From Ensifer adhaerens (GTDB lineage Bacteria > Pseudomonadota > Alphaproteobacteria > Rhizobiales > Rhizobiaceae): a stretch of 64,000 bases of DNA. Of the stretch, positions 24,853 through 33,793 are shown piece by piece (position 1 is the first letter of the stretch; every line of letters begins with the position of its first letter). The notes beneath the pieces are model-generated. The model saw only the letters and a program-made list of their open reading frames with translations. It made no database searches and was not told the DNA's origin. The position numbers and the translations under genes are program-made. Where the stretch lies: the NCBI RefSeq assembly GCF_002940685.1, contig NZ_PNFP01000010.1:62001-126000 (forward strand), given 5' to 3'.

Positions 24853-26685
24853 TTAGTCGAGCTCGAAGTTTTCCTTGTAGTCCTGCTTCAGGTGCGCCGG
24901 CTGGTCTTCCTTCTTCAGCATGCAATTGCCGACGACGAGGCGCTCGATTTCCGTTCCCATGAAGCAGCGATAGGCGTCTTCGGGATTGCAAACGATCGGC
25001 TCGCCACGCACGTTGAAGCTGGTGTTGACGAGCACCGGGCAGCCGGTGCGCGCCTTGAACCGGGTCAACAACTCCCAGTAACGCGGGTTGGTCTCGCGGT
25101 GCACCGTCTGGATACGGGCGGAGTAGTCGACATGGGTCACCGCCGGTATTTCCGAGCGCGGCACGTTGAGCAGATCGATGCCGAACAGGTTTTCCTGCGG
25201 ATGATTGGCGTGCAGACGGCGGCTTTCCAGGACGTCGCCGACAAGCAGCATGTAGGGGCTGTCCGTGTCGATATCGAACCAGTCCGACACGTCTTCGCGC
25301 CGGATCGACGGAGCAAAGGGGCGGAAGCTCTCGCGGTACTTGACCTTGAGATTGAGCATCTTCTGCATCGTCGGCGAGCGTGCGTCGCCGAGGATCGAGC
25401 GCCCGCCGAGTGCGCGCGGGCCGAACTCCATACGGCCCTGCATCCAGCCGACGGCCTTTTCCTCGGCCAGCGCCGAAACCGTGGACGAGGTGACGTCCTC
25501 GTCCGACAGGACCTCGAATTTGGCGCCCGTGGCGGCGAGCCGCTGTTCGACCTCGCCCTGCTCGAAGGCAGGTCCGAGGTAGGAGCCGGACATCGCGTCA
25601 CCGTCCTTCGGTACGCGCGTGCTTCCGAGATACTCGTACCAGACGGAAAGCGCCGCCCCGAGCGCCCCGCCCGCGTCGCCGGCGGCAGGCTGGATCCAGA
25701 TGTCGTCGAAGATGCCGGCCTTCAGCAGCTTGCCATTGGCGACGCAGTTGAGCGCGACGCCGCCCGCAAGGCAGAGATTCTTCTCGCTCGTCTGGCGCCG
25801 GGCAAAGCGCGCGAGCCGCATGACCGCCTCTTCGGTCACGACCTGCACCGAGGCCGCCAGGTCCATCTCGCGTTGGGTCAGCGGCGCTTCCGGCTTGCGG
25901 GGTTCGCCGCCGAAGAGGTCGTGAAAGGCCGGCGAGGTCATCCTGAGGCCCGTGCAATAGCCGAAATAGTGCTGGTCCAGACGGAAGGAGCCGTCGTCCT
26001 TGAGATCGATCAGGTTGTCGAGGATCGTCTGCGCGAACCGCGGCCGCCCATAGGGCGCAAGCCCCATGACCTTGTACTCGCCCGAATTGACCTTGAAGCC
26101 GGTATAATAGGTGAAGGCCGAATAGAGCAGGCCAAGGGAGTGCGGGAAATGCACTTCCTTCAGGAAGTCGAGGCGGTTGTCGTGGCCATGGGCAAGCGAC
26201 GTGGTGCACCACTCGCCGACGCCATCCATGGTGAGGACGGCGGCGGAGGCGAAGGGCGAGGGAAAGAAAGCGCTCGCCGCATGGGACTGGTGGTGCTCGG
26301 TGAAAAGCAGCGAGCCGTCCCATTCCTTCTTGCCGGCGAGCTTTCCGAGATCCTTTCGCAGCATCGTCTTCTGGAACAGCTTTTCCTTGATCCAGACCGG
26401 CATCGCGACGCGGAACGAACTGAAGCCGTGCGGCACTGTCGCAAGATAGGTCTCGACAAGCCGCTCGAATTTCAGAAACGGCTTTTCATAGAAGACGACA
26501 TGGTCGATGTCGTTCATGGTGCAGCCTGCTTCCGACAAGCAGTATTCGATTGCCCGCGCCGGAAAATCCGGGTCGTGTTTCCGGCGCGTGAAGCGTTCTT
26601 CCTGCGCGGCGGCTACGATGCGCCCGTCTTCGACGAGCGCAGCCGCGCTATCGTGGTAAAAGGCAGAGATGCCGAGGATACGCAC
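24853..26685 (-). CDS. Carbamoyltransferase, NodU/CmcH family
   Basis: A 610-residue O-carbamoyltransferase. The N-terminal part has the ASKHA-like start GISAFYHDSAAALV and the metal-binding HHQSHAASAF at about 133. The C-terminal Sua5/YrdC-like part has GRMEFGPRALGGRSIL and NTSFNVRGEPIVC. The family moves carbamoyl from carbamoyl phosphate, through carbamoyl-AMP, to a hydroxyl of a sugar or antibiotic. The GTG start follows AAGGCGG, which overlaps the stop of the DUF5989 gene 12 bp upstream, so translation is coupled. It is far from any nod genes; the SxtJ-DUF5989-carbamoyltransferase order suggests modification of an exported glycan or lipid. Confidence 0.93.
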   Translation of the reverse strand: MRILGISAFYHDSAAALVEDGRIVAAAQEERFTRRKHDPDFPARAIEYCLSEAGCTMNDIDHVVFYEKPFLKFERLVETYLATVPHGFSSFRVAMPVWIKEKLFQKTMLRKDLGKLAGKKEWDGSLLFTEHHQSHAASAFFPSPFASAAVLTMDGVGEWCTTSLAHGHDNRLDFLKEVHFPHSLGLLYSAFTYYTGFKVNSGEYKVMGLAPYGRPRFAQTILDNLIDLKDDGSFRLDQHYFGYCTGLRMTSPAFHDLFGGEPRKPEAPLTQREMDLAASVQVVTEEAVMRLARFARRQTSEKNLCLAGGVALNCVANGKLLKAGIFDDIWIQPAAGDAGGALGAALSVWYEYLGSTRVPKDGDAMSGSYLGPAFEQGEVEQRLAATGAKFEVLSDEDVTSSTVSALAEEKAVGWMQGRMEFGPRALGGRSILGDARSPTMQKMLNLKVKYRESFRPFAPSIRREDVSDWFDIDTDSPYMLLVGDVLESRRLHANHPQENLFGIDLLNVPRSEIPAVTHVDYSARIQTVHRETNPRYWELLTRFKARTGCPVLVNTSFNVRGEPIVCNPEDAYRCFMGTEIERLVVGNCMLKKEDQPAHLKQDYKENFELD

Positions 26686-26697
26686 GATCGAGCCGCC

Positions 26698-26847
26698 TTA
26701 GAACAGCGTGTAGATGAAGGGGGCGACAGCCGTTCCCTGCGTCAGGACCACCAGAGTTCCGAAGATGGTCGTCATGACCAGGATCGGCAGCAACCAGTAT
26801 TTCTTGCGGTTGCCCATGTAAGACAGGAGTTCCCGAGTAAGGTCCAT
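26698..26847 (-). CDS. DUF5989 family small membrane protein
   Basis: A 49-residue protein: about 18 polar residues (MDLTRELLSYMGNRKKYW) and then one long hydrophobic helix with the family ending QGTAVAPFIYTLF. The family occurs next to NodU-type carbamoyltransferases and SxtJ proteins in many bacteria, with no proven function. The ATG at 26847 follows AGAGGA. It is the middle gene of the three-gene operon. It is probably an inner-membrane partner that places the carbamoyltransferase at the membrane (inference). Confidence 0.88.
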   Translation of the reverse strand: MDLTRELLSYMGNRKKYWLLPILVMTTIFGTLVVLTQGTAVAPFIYTLF

Positions 26848-26892
26848 TTTCGTGTCCTCTGTCCGATACAGTAAGGGATAGGTTCTTCAAAT

Positions 26893-27324
26893 TCAGAACT
26901 GGTTTTTCATCGTGGCCTCGGCCGCGTCGCCTTTTGGCTTCTCGATCCAATAGGTCTTTGCGTTCTTGTCGAACTGCGCGGCCAGCGCGTCATGCCTGCG
27001 CAGCCTGAGATAGAAGCCGATCGGCACGAAGGTCGTGACGTAGATCAGGAACATCACGACGGGGTTGACGATCCTGAAAAGGACGACGCCGAGCTGCATC
27101 CAGAGGTGGTTGGCGCGTGTCAGGGTCGCGGGCGCGATGAACGCCAGGACGACAAGAACCGCGCCGATCACGGCAATTACGGCCGTCACCGTGGTTATCT
27201 CGGAAGCCCGCCACCATTTCACCAGAGCGATCAGCAAGAGGATGCCACCGACGGTATAGCCGAAACTTCTGTTCGACGGTCCTTCCGGGAGCTTCTCTTT
27301 GAGTGGTCCGTGAGAAATGCTCAT
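26893..27324 (-). CDS. SxtJ family membrane protein
   Basis: A 143-residue inner-membrane protein with about three to four hydrophobic segments (SFGYTVGGILLLIALVKWW, VTAVIAVIGAVLVVLAFI, LFRIVNPVVMFLIYVTTFVP) and a conserved cytosolic end containing FDKNAKTYWIEK. SxtJ was named from saxitoxin clusters, but the family is widespread beside carbamoyltransferases. I chose ATG 27324 because GAGGTGG lies upstream; an alternative start at 27339 adds five residues. It is the first gene of the SxtJ-DUF5989-carbamoyltransferase operon and is divergent from the histidine kinase gene. Confidence 0.87.
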   Translation of the reverse strand: MSISHGPLKEKLPEGPSNRSFGYTVGGILLLIALVKWWRASEITTVTAVIAVIGAVLVVLAFIAPATLTRANHLWMQLGVVLFRIVNPVVMFLIYVTTFVPIGFYLRLRRHDALAAQFDKNAKTYWIEKPKGDAAEATMKNQF

Positions 27325-27801
27325 TGCTATCCACCTCAAAGCGGTTAGCTAAAAACGCTCATTTTCAATTGTACCGAGGAATGAGAAAATTTAGTCATTT
27401 ATAATGAGAGAATATGAGCGGCAAATACTGGGATAGGTCAATATGCCAATGGATATAGACGGGCATATCCTGCTCGTTTTCTTGGCGGCCCATGCTGATG
27501 TTGAGGACTTTGTACGGACGCTTGCGGTGTTACAGCTGCCCTGACGCAAGCGCGAGGATGTGTCGGATGCCGATCAAGCCCTAACCTTGGGTATACTCGT
27601 GGCTGAAGGCAATTGAGAATATGATCATAAAAGCGTATTCTTGCATGATTTTAGAAGGTGCGCTTAGCGACTCCAAGATTCGTGCTGCCCATATCGTTAA
27701 CGGTGTGGTTGTCTCGGTCTGCAGTCGACATTTAGTTTTGTTCTGGATCGCCGCGCGTATTTGCAACTTGGCGGGGATCGGCCGAAGGCGGAGACAACGG
27801 C
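27325..27801. promoter_or_regulatory. AT-rich divergent control region of the carbamoylation module
   Basis: 477 bp clearly poorer in GC than its surroundings, lying between the SxtJ operon and the kinase gene. It contains an inverted repeat ATATGCC-N14-GGCATAT (27441-27468). A short reading frame at 27443-27544 (33 codons, MPMDIDGHILLVF at its start) has only a weak ribosome site, so I do not call it a gene. Promoters for both arms should be here. Confidence 0.5.
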
Positions 27802-29610
27802 ATGAGGCTGGAGCCGACAGACTGTTTCAGCGCTCGGCGTTGGAGCCCGGCGGGCAACCGTCTGCGGCCGGAGTTGAGATCGGCGATCGACGGGGACCAG
27901 GCTTCGGGACGTAAGGTGTGGGCGAACACCTTCCGCGCCCGATCCGACAAGGTAATCGCTGTCGGGCGCATCCTTCTTGCCGCCGGCAGCGTGTGGATCG
28001 TCTGGCTTGATTCCGTTCATGTGCCGCTGCCGCCCGAGCCGATCTATTTTCTTCTGACTGTTTATCTGTTCTACGCGGTCGCGGCCGCCTTTCTAGTCTG
28101 GCGCACGGACATTTCGCGGGTTCGCGGCACCCTGGTCCGCCATGTAATCGATGTTGCTGCCCTGACCACATTCATGTCGATGACCGATGGTCCAGCCAGC
28201 CCGTTCTTCATGTTCATGCCGTTCACGCTGCTTTCAGCGACCCTGCACTGGCGTTGGCGCGGGGCGCTTTACACAGGCCTTGTCTGCCTGGCAGCGTTGC
28301 TCTACCTCGGATACTTCGACACCAACGAGCTGCTCGATCCGGATTCGGACACGACCACCAACGCATCGCGGCTTCTTTTCATTTTCGTGGCTGCGGTCTT
28401 GCTGGTTTGGCTCGGCGCACATCAGGAAGCAGTCAGAGCTGAGCTGTTACGCCTCGTCCAGCGAACGCCGGCCCAGCCAAGGGGCCGTGAGTGGCCAGTA
28501 CGCACGGCACTCGATTACGCCGCCCACGTCATGCTGGTGCCGCGCGCACTGCTATTGTGGACGGACGCGGAAGAGCCTTGGACCTATGCGGCTTTGTGGA
28601 ACAAAGGCGAACTCGAGGTCGTGCAGATGTCGCCAGACGCCTTTGGCAGCTGGACGGACGAGAGATTACTGTACAGCAGCCTGCTGATCACTGAGGCCGC
28701 GGCCGGGCGCCTTCTCATCCACACGGGCGAGGGGCGGTTTCATCGATGGACGGATCCCGAGCCGCCGATCTCGCCGGCTCTCGTCGAGGCTTTCAAGATC
28801 AATTCCGCGGTCTCGACCTTTTTCCAGGTCGACGATCTCCAGGCACGCCTCTTTGTATTGGAGCCACCCGCACTCACGCTCGACGACGTTGCGATCACCG
28901 AGATTATTGCCGACCGGATAAAGGCCCTGTTCGAGCAAGCCATCCTGGTGCGGCAGCTGAGCGACGAGGCAGCAGTGAACGAGCGTATCCGTATCGGTCG
29001 CGACCTGCATGACGGCGTCCTCCAGGCCCTTGCGGGCACCGCATTGCATCTTCAGTCGCTGCGGAAGCTCACCGATGTGCGGCCGGAGGTTCTGGCGGAG
29101 CGCCTCGACACCATCCAAGCGATGCTGCAGGACGAACAGCGGGAGCTTCGTGGCTTCATTCGGGCACTCGAGCCGGGCGGCAACCTGAGGGCTACCGACG
29201 AAATGAGCCTTGAGCGGCAACTCGAGGCGTTGGCGGTGCGGCTTAGTCAGCAATGGCAGATCGACATATCGATCGCCTTCGATCCACCGGCTGGCATCGA
29301 TCTGCCGTTGGCTCTCACCTATGAACTCGCCCGCATGACCTCTGAAGCGACCGCCAACGCAGTCCGGCATGGCGGAGCGCAGACGGTCCGGATCGTGGTC
29401 CGGGTCGACGCTGGTTCGATCGTGCTGACGATCGACGACGACGGCATCGGCTTCGGCTATGGTGGGCGCCTTGACCATACTGAGTTGCAGCGGGAAAAAA
29501 TCGGGCCCCGCAGCCTGCGTGAGCGCGCGGCGGCGCGCGGCGGAAAACTTGCGATCGAAAGGATAGCGGAATGGACAAGGGTCATCGTCATGTTGCCGAT
29601 GCCGCAGTAA
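27802..29610 (+). CDS. Membrane sensor histidine kinase, NarL/DesK (HisKA_3) type
   Basis: A 602-residue kinase. About five hydrophobic helices lie between residues 50 and 210, a GAF-like region at about 225-385, then the HisKA_3 dimerisation domain with phospho-acceptor H403 in GRDLHDGVLQAL, and an HATPase domain (ATANAVRHGGA, DDDGIGF). It senses a membrane or envelope cue and phosphorylates the response regulator whose gene overlaps by 40 bp. The ATG follows GGAGA. Its place between the two arms of the carbamoyl/SGNH module makes it the likely controller of both. Confidence 0.92.
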   Translation: MRLEPTDCFSARRWSPAGNRLRPELRSAIDGDQASGRKVWANTFRARSDKVIAVGRILLAAGSVWIVWLDSVHVPLPPEPIYFLLTVYLFYAVAAAFLVWRTDISRVRGTLVRHVIDVAALTTFMSMTDGPASPFFMFMPFTLLSATLHWRWRGALYTGLVCLAALLYLGYFDTNELLDPDSDTTTNASRLLFIFVAAVLLVWLGAHQEAVRAELLRLVQRTPAQPRGREWPVRTALDYAAHVMLVPRALLLWTDAEEPWTYAALWNKGELEVVQMSPDAFGSWTDERLLYSSLLITEAAAGRLLIHTGEGRFHRWTDPEPPISPALVEAFKINSAVSTFFQVDDLQARLFVLEPPALTLDDVAITEIIADRIKALFEQAILVRQLSDEAAVNERIRIGRDLHDGVLQALAGTALHLQSLRKLTDVRPEVLAERLDTIQAMLQDEQRELRGFIRALEPGGNLRATDEMSLERQLEALAVRLSQQWQIDISIAFDPPAGIDLPLALTYELARMTSEATANAVRHGGAQTVRIVVRVDAGSIVLTIDDDGIGFGYGGRLDHTELQREKIGPRSLRERAAARGGKLAIERIAEWTRVIVMLPMPQ

Positions 29611-30251
29611 CGCTGCGCGCAATCGTCGTAGATGATCACCGGATCGTCCTTGACGGGCTGCGCCGCCTGATCGAGACCGTGCCTGGCTGGCAGGTGGCCG
29701 CGACCTGCGAGCGCGCCGACGATGCGTTGCAGATCCTCTCAGAAAAGGCTGTCGACATCGTTGTTGCCGACCTTCGCATGCCGCAAATGGACGGACTTGA
29801 ATTCATCCGTCGGCTGCGTATTCATGGACAGCAGATCGCAATCGTCATCCTGACGGCCGACATCTCCGACGACCAAATCGCCGAAGCGATGAAACTCGGG
29901 GTGAGCGGCATCGTGCTCAAGGAGCAGGCGCCTGACACCCTGCTCGATTGCATCGATGCAGTGGCCGCCGGCAAGACCTATTTGCAAGATCGGGCGCTGA
30001 CCTCTGCGCTCGATCGGATACGGATGCAGGAGACCGCGTGGACGCAAGGGGGTGAACTCTTGACCCAGCGCGAAATTGAAGTGTCGCGCCTGGCGGCCTC
30101 CGGCATCCGAAGCAAGGAGATCGGCGCCCGACTTGGTATTTCTCCGGGCACCGTTAAGTTGCATCTCCACAGTATCTACAGCAAGCTTGGCATCGCGACG
30201 CGCGTCGAACTTGCCAATCGGGCCAGCCGGCTCCTGAGAGCGCCAGAGTAG
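29571..30251 (+). CDS. LuxR/NarL-type response regulator
   Basis: A 226-residue regulator with a receiver domain (about 15-130; acidic pair D21/D22, phosphorylation site D67 in VVADLRMPQMDG, conserved K in VLKEQAP) and a LuxR HTH (about 160-220: LTQREIEVSRLAASGIRSKEIGARLGISPGTVKLHL). It overlaps the kinase gene by 40 bp, so the two are translated together. The targets are probably the AT-rich control regions before the SxtJ operon and the SGNH genes; this is inferred from position. Confidence 0.93.
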   Translation: MDKGHRHVADAAVTLRAIVVDDHRIVLDGLRRLIETVPGWQVAATCERADDALQILSEKAVDIVVADLRMPQMDGLEFIRRLRIHGQQIAIVILTADISDDQIAEAMKLGVSGIVLKEQAPDTLLDCIDAVAAGKTYLQDRALTSALDRIRMQETAWTQGGELLTQREIEVSRLAASGIRSKEIGARLGISPGTVKLHLHSIYSKLGIATRVELANRASRLLRAPE

Positions 30252-30384
30252 CGGCCAACGGTTGTGTTCAACGAGTTCCAAGATCATCGAAGCCGCCGTT
30301 TGTTTGCGGTGGATTAGCAAGTACACATTTTTCTTTCTGCATTCGTCGTAGCTTTTCGTAGATTTCGTTCAAGGAAATATAGCT

Positions 30385-31719
30385 ATGAATTCAAGAAGGG
30401 TTGCGGCGATACTGTGTGGAGTGCTCGCCGTCTATCTGCTTCTCAGCCCGATATACGCGCTATACCATTTCAAGGAATACGCCTCTTCGATCCCGTTGAT
30501 TGCGCGCTACGTCCTTGCGCCAGTCGTACTGGCACTCTTCTTCCTTGCCGTCGGCCTCTTTGCGAAGCCGTCCGTCGCTCTCACTGCTGGCGTCTATGCC
30601 TTAAGCGTTCTTGGTGGGCTGTTCCTATTTGAAACCCTGCTGACATTGCGCTCCGTCCCGGTTCGCATGTCTATGCTGGGACAATTGTCGCCCGAGCAGA
30701 GCGCCGCTATCGCGCGGGAGGGTGACGTCGTGCGCGGCTTTACCTTGCCGCAGCTCAACAGACTGTCTGATGTCAAGGACCTGAACCGTGCCGTTCTTTC
30801 CGGGTTCCCTGCGCAGCAGGTCATTCTTTGCGCGCAACCGTCCAGTGTCGTCAGCTACAGGGCAGACCGCTATGGCTTCAACAATCCGGACTCGGTTTAC
30901 GATAGCGGCCGGATAGACGTGATGCTGCTCGGCGACTCCTTTGTCGAAGGTTTCTGCTTGCCGCCAGGCGTCGATCTCGTCTCGCAGCTGCGCCAGAAGG
31001 CCGTCTCGGCCGTCGGCTTCGGCATTCGGGGCAGTGGCCCTCTAACAGAGCTCGCAATGCTAGGGCGGTTCGGTCCGATGCTCAGGCCACGCCATGTTCT
31101 CATTGTGTTTTTTGAGGGCAACGACTGGCGAAATCTGGAGGGAGAGCTCTTGATTTCATGGTTGCGTTCCGCCCTTGACGAATATGCCGATTTTGGCACG
31201 CCGCAAAGCGCAGGCGCGGCAATGCTTCGAGCAAGGGCCGCCATCGGCGAACTCAACCGCCAGCCCATAACGGTGGCGGACCTGCTTGCAAGGACCGAAG
31301 TGCTGCGCAACTTCTTTGCCCTGCAGCAGACCTTTGCACGGCTCGGGTTGAATTTTCCGGGGGCGACGCAGGATATTCCAGAGTTTAGGCATGTCCTTCG
31401 GCGGTCAAAATCGATCGTGCAGAGTTGGGGCGGCTCGCTCCAGCTCGTCTATGTGCCGAGGGTCGATCGGTATCTGGGCGCTTTTTCCGCTCGCTCCGCT
31501 TTCGAGCCGCTGCGCTCGCTGGTCGCGCGAGGTGCGGCCAGCGAGGCTGTTCCCCTCATCGACCTTTCGACCGCTTTCGAAGGGCGTCCTCGGCCACAGG
31601 AGTTGTATGGCGCGGATGGTCACTTCAGCGACAGCGGCGCAGTGTTTGCAGCCGAGATCATCGCCCGCCACATCCAGGATGGGTCGATCGCCGATGCTGC
31701 GGTTCGAGAGGGGCGATAG
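30385..31719 (+). CDS. Membrane-anchored SGNH hydrolase-like protein (1)
   Basis: A 444-residue protein with three hydrophobic helices in the first 90 residues and then a periplasmic SGNH/GDSL-like domain. The nucleophile block is MLLGDSFVEGF, the oxyanion segment is FEGNDW, and the end GADGHFSDSG supplies the Asp-His pair. The family includes acyl esterases and acetyltransferase partners acting on glycans (AlgX/AlgJ type). It lies 133 bp after the response regulator gene. The start ATG follows AAGGAAATATAG. Sequence suggests an O-acetyl or other acyl-ester activity; the substrate is unknown. Confidence 0.82.
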   Translation: MNSRRVAAILCGVLAVYLLLSPIYALYHFKEYASSIPLIARYVLAPVVLALFFLAVGLFAKPSVALTAGVYALSVLGGLFLFETLLTLRSVPVRMSMLGQLSPEQSAAIAREGDVVRGFTLPQLNRLSDVKDLNRAVLSGFPAQQVILCAQPSSVVSYRADRYGFNNPDSVYDSGRIDVMLLGDSFVEGFCLPPGVDLVSQLRQKAVSAVGFGIRGSGPLTELAMLGRFGPMLRPRHVLIVFFEGNDWRNLEGELLISWLRSALDEYADFGTPQSAGAAMLRARAAIGELNRQPITVADLLARTEVLRNFFALQQTFARLGLNFPGATQDIPEFRHVLRRSKSIVQSWGGSLQLVYVPRVDRYLGAFSARSAFEPLRSLVARGAASEAVPLIDLSTAFEGRPRPQELYGADGHFSDSGAVFAAEIIARHIQDGSIADAAVREGR

Positions 31720-31977
31720 AACGGCAATCGCGATCTGCCGCCCGCGTTGCTGCCCATGACCTTCCGACAATTCGCCGTACATCATGAAGAAACAAGGCTG
31801 GAGTATATCCATCTGGATATATTCAGAATGAAAATCCTGAGATAGAGTTCGGAATTGTAAGGCGTATCCGGCAGAGAAGCGAAATCGCCGAAGCTCATGT
31901 CGCTGTATAAAAAATAGATTATTGGTGTCGTAGTCAAAAAATATTCACGGTGTTCTTCTCTGCTTCGGAGGGCCACT

Positions 31978-32454
31978 ATGCATGTTCAAAGTGTTATTGA
32001 AATAGCGCAAACAGACGGTCGGATTCCGGTCGAGATAATCATAAAGGGTTATCGTTTGAGCCAGAAGCGGCTTACCGTCTTCGTATTGAACGAGGTGACG
32101 CCGGCCGCGGTCAATCGCGTGCTCGATCCCGTGGTGCCGACGTTACCTCTTCTTATTCCCGGCGTGCTCTACGTCAAGATTTCAGATGATGCCCGCGTGC
32201 GCGAGGCCGTCGAGACCGCGGAGGTCGTCTACGCCGCCACCAGTCTGTTTCGCGACCTGTTGACCGGTTACGGGATCTTGCCCGGCCTGCTCCGGCCGGT
32301 CGAACTCCTGCGACCGGGTTCCTCCAGGTGCACCGGGCCCGCGGACGCCGGCGAACAGAAGCGTGCGGCGTCTCCGGCGAAAGTGCCGAGGCGGACGACC
32401 ACCTATCTCGCCAGCCTAGTGCGGTCCTACTGGCGCGAAGCCGGAAGCGGCTGA
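31978..32454 (+). CDS. Protein of unknown function in the SGNH cluster
   Basis: A 158-residue, probably cytoplasmic protein. The N-terminal 100 residues look like an alpha/beta domain (VEIIIKGYRLSQKRLTVFVL, VVPTLPLLIPGVLYVKIS, AVETAEVVYAATSLFRDLL). The rest is basic and low in structure. No family is recognised. ATG 31978 has CGGAGG upstream. Position between two SGNH genes suggests a role in the same module. The 258-bp upstream space is AT-rich and has the repeat TATATCC-ATCT-GGATATA at 31804-31821, so a separate promoter is likely. Confidence 0.65.
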   Translation: MHVQSVIEIAQTDGRIPVEIIIKGYRLSQKRLTVFVLNEVTPAAVNRVLDPVVPTLPLLIPGVLYVKISDDARVREAVETAEVVYAATSLFRDLLTGYGILPGLLRPVELLRPGSSRCTGPADAGEQKRAASPAKVPRRTTTYLASLVRSYWREAGSG

Positions 32455-32508
32455 GTTGGGCGGTGCGGCATTAACCCCAAATGTTTCAACACAGAGCGTA
32501 CGATCAAG

Positions 32509-33768
32509 ATGTCAGCCGACATGTCCCGAAAAGCCGAACGTCCGGATGCGCTCAATCTCAACAATCCGACGGCTACGCCTTCGGATTTCCTTGACCAAGA
32601 CAGGCCCCGGTCGAATGGGATCCTGCAGCGCATGCGCCGTTCGCGCAACTTCGGCGGCGTGATGGATGGGCTGATCATCGTCGTTTCCGGCATTGCCGCC
32701 ATTCTGATCTGCGAGACGGTGTTGCGGTTTGTGCCGAGCCTCCAGTCGCCGGTCGGCGAGGGCGAATATGTCTATTGCGGCGTGCCGCGGGCGCGCCACC
32801 AGTCACACGCGCTGTATGGCTACACCGAAATACCGGGCAACAGCTATTTCGAACGCTTCAGCCCGTTTGACCCGTGGAACCATATCCAGATCAACAGCGA
32901 CGGCTTCCGCGACAATGCGACCGGCAACGGCGCGCCGATCCTGGTTCTCGGCGATTCCATGGTGCGCGGTTCGCTCGTCAAGGAGAGTGAGACCTTCAGC
33001 GCGCTTCTGAACGCCTGGCATCCGCAACTCCTCTTCAAGAACTACGGTACCGGCGGCTACGGCCAGCCAAACGAGATCCGGCTCTACGAGGACAAGGGTC
33101 CCACCATTCCGCACAAGCTGGTCGTCGTCGGCCTTTCGCTCAGCACCGATGTCGAGGACAACGCCGAGCGGGCCGTGCTGACGCCATCGTCGGCCGAGAT
33201 CACGGTCGAACCGGCGGGGACTGGAGCGAAGAAGCCCAGCCTCGCTCTGCAGGCGCACCTGTACCTGTGGCAGAAAAGCAAGCTCTACAATTGGTTCTAT
33301 CTGACGCTGCTGCGGCCCTATATCGGCGACAGGGCGTCCCGGCGGGACATGGACCAGGCGATCGAGCTGACGCGTCGGCTGTTCGTGCGGCTTGCAGGCG
33401 ATGCGTCAGCGAACGGTGCCGAACTGCTCATCGTTATCCTGCCCGGCTGGGCGGAACTTGCGGGCCGCGACGACGGTCTGCAGCCGACAAAGCAGCGCGA
33501 GATGGTCAAGGCATTCGCCGCCGCGACACCAGGGGTTTACGTGGTCGATCCGACGGCGAAGCTCGCTGCCAGCGACCCGATGAAGACCTATGGCAGCGGC
33601 GACAAGCACCTGTCCCCGCTCGGGCATTTCGTCGTGGCCGTGGCGATCGACAAATGGCTGCTCAACAGCTGGCGCGGCGGCCAGGGCCTCACGACTGCCA
33701 AGCATGAATTCGTTCAGAGCGCTGTGGTCCAGCCTGATTGCCTGCAGCTTTCGCAGGTCGCGCCGTGA
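32509..33768 (+). CDS. SGNH hydrolase-like membrane protein (2)
   Basis: A 419-residue protein with a polar N-terminus of about 50 residues, one transmembrane segment (MDGLIIVVSGIAAILICETVL) and a periplasmic SGNH-like domain: ILVLGDSMVRGSLV (serine block), a glycine/asparagine segment FKNYGTGGYGQPNE and the end GSGDKHLSPLGH with the Asp/His pair. It probably acts on acyl groups of an exported glycan. The ribosome site before ATG 32509 is weak, so ATG 32521 is possible. It is followed after 25 bp by a third SGNH gene. Confidence 0.83.
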   Translation: MSADMSRKAERPDALNLNNPTATPSDFLDQDRPRSNGILQRMRRSRNFGGVMDGLIIVVSGIAAILICETVLRFVPSLQSPVGEGEYVYCGVPRARHQSHALYGYTEIPGNSYFERFSPFDPWNHIQINSDGFRDNATGNGAPILVLGDSMVRGSLVKESETFSALLNAWHPQLLFKNYGTGGYGQPNEIRLYEDKGPTIPHKLVVVGLSLSTDVEDNAERAVLTPSSAEITVEPAGTGAKKPSLALQAHLYLWQKSKLYNWFYLTLLRPYIGDRASRRDMDQAIELTRRLFVRLAGDASANGAELLIVILPGWAELAGRDDGLQPTKQREMVKAFAAATPGVYVVDPTAKLAASDPMKTYGSGDKHLSPLGHFVVAVAIDKWLLNSWRGGQGLTTAKHEFVQSAVVQPDCLQLSQVAP

Positions 33769-33793
33769 TCGGCGGACCTGAAAGGAAGATCAG

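Noticed and set aside
24853-26685. Carbamoyltransferase as symbiotic nodU
   Set aside because: No nod box or nod genes are near, and the SxtJ/DUF5989 partners indicate a different, non-symbiotic branch of the family.
27443-27544. A 33-codon frame in the AT-rich divergent region
   Set aside because: Weak ribosome site and an overlapping inverted repeat; more likely regulatory DNA than a gene.
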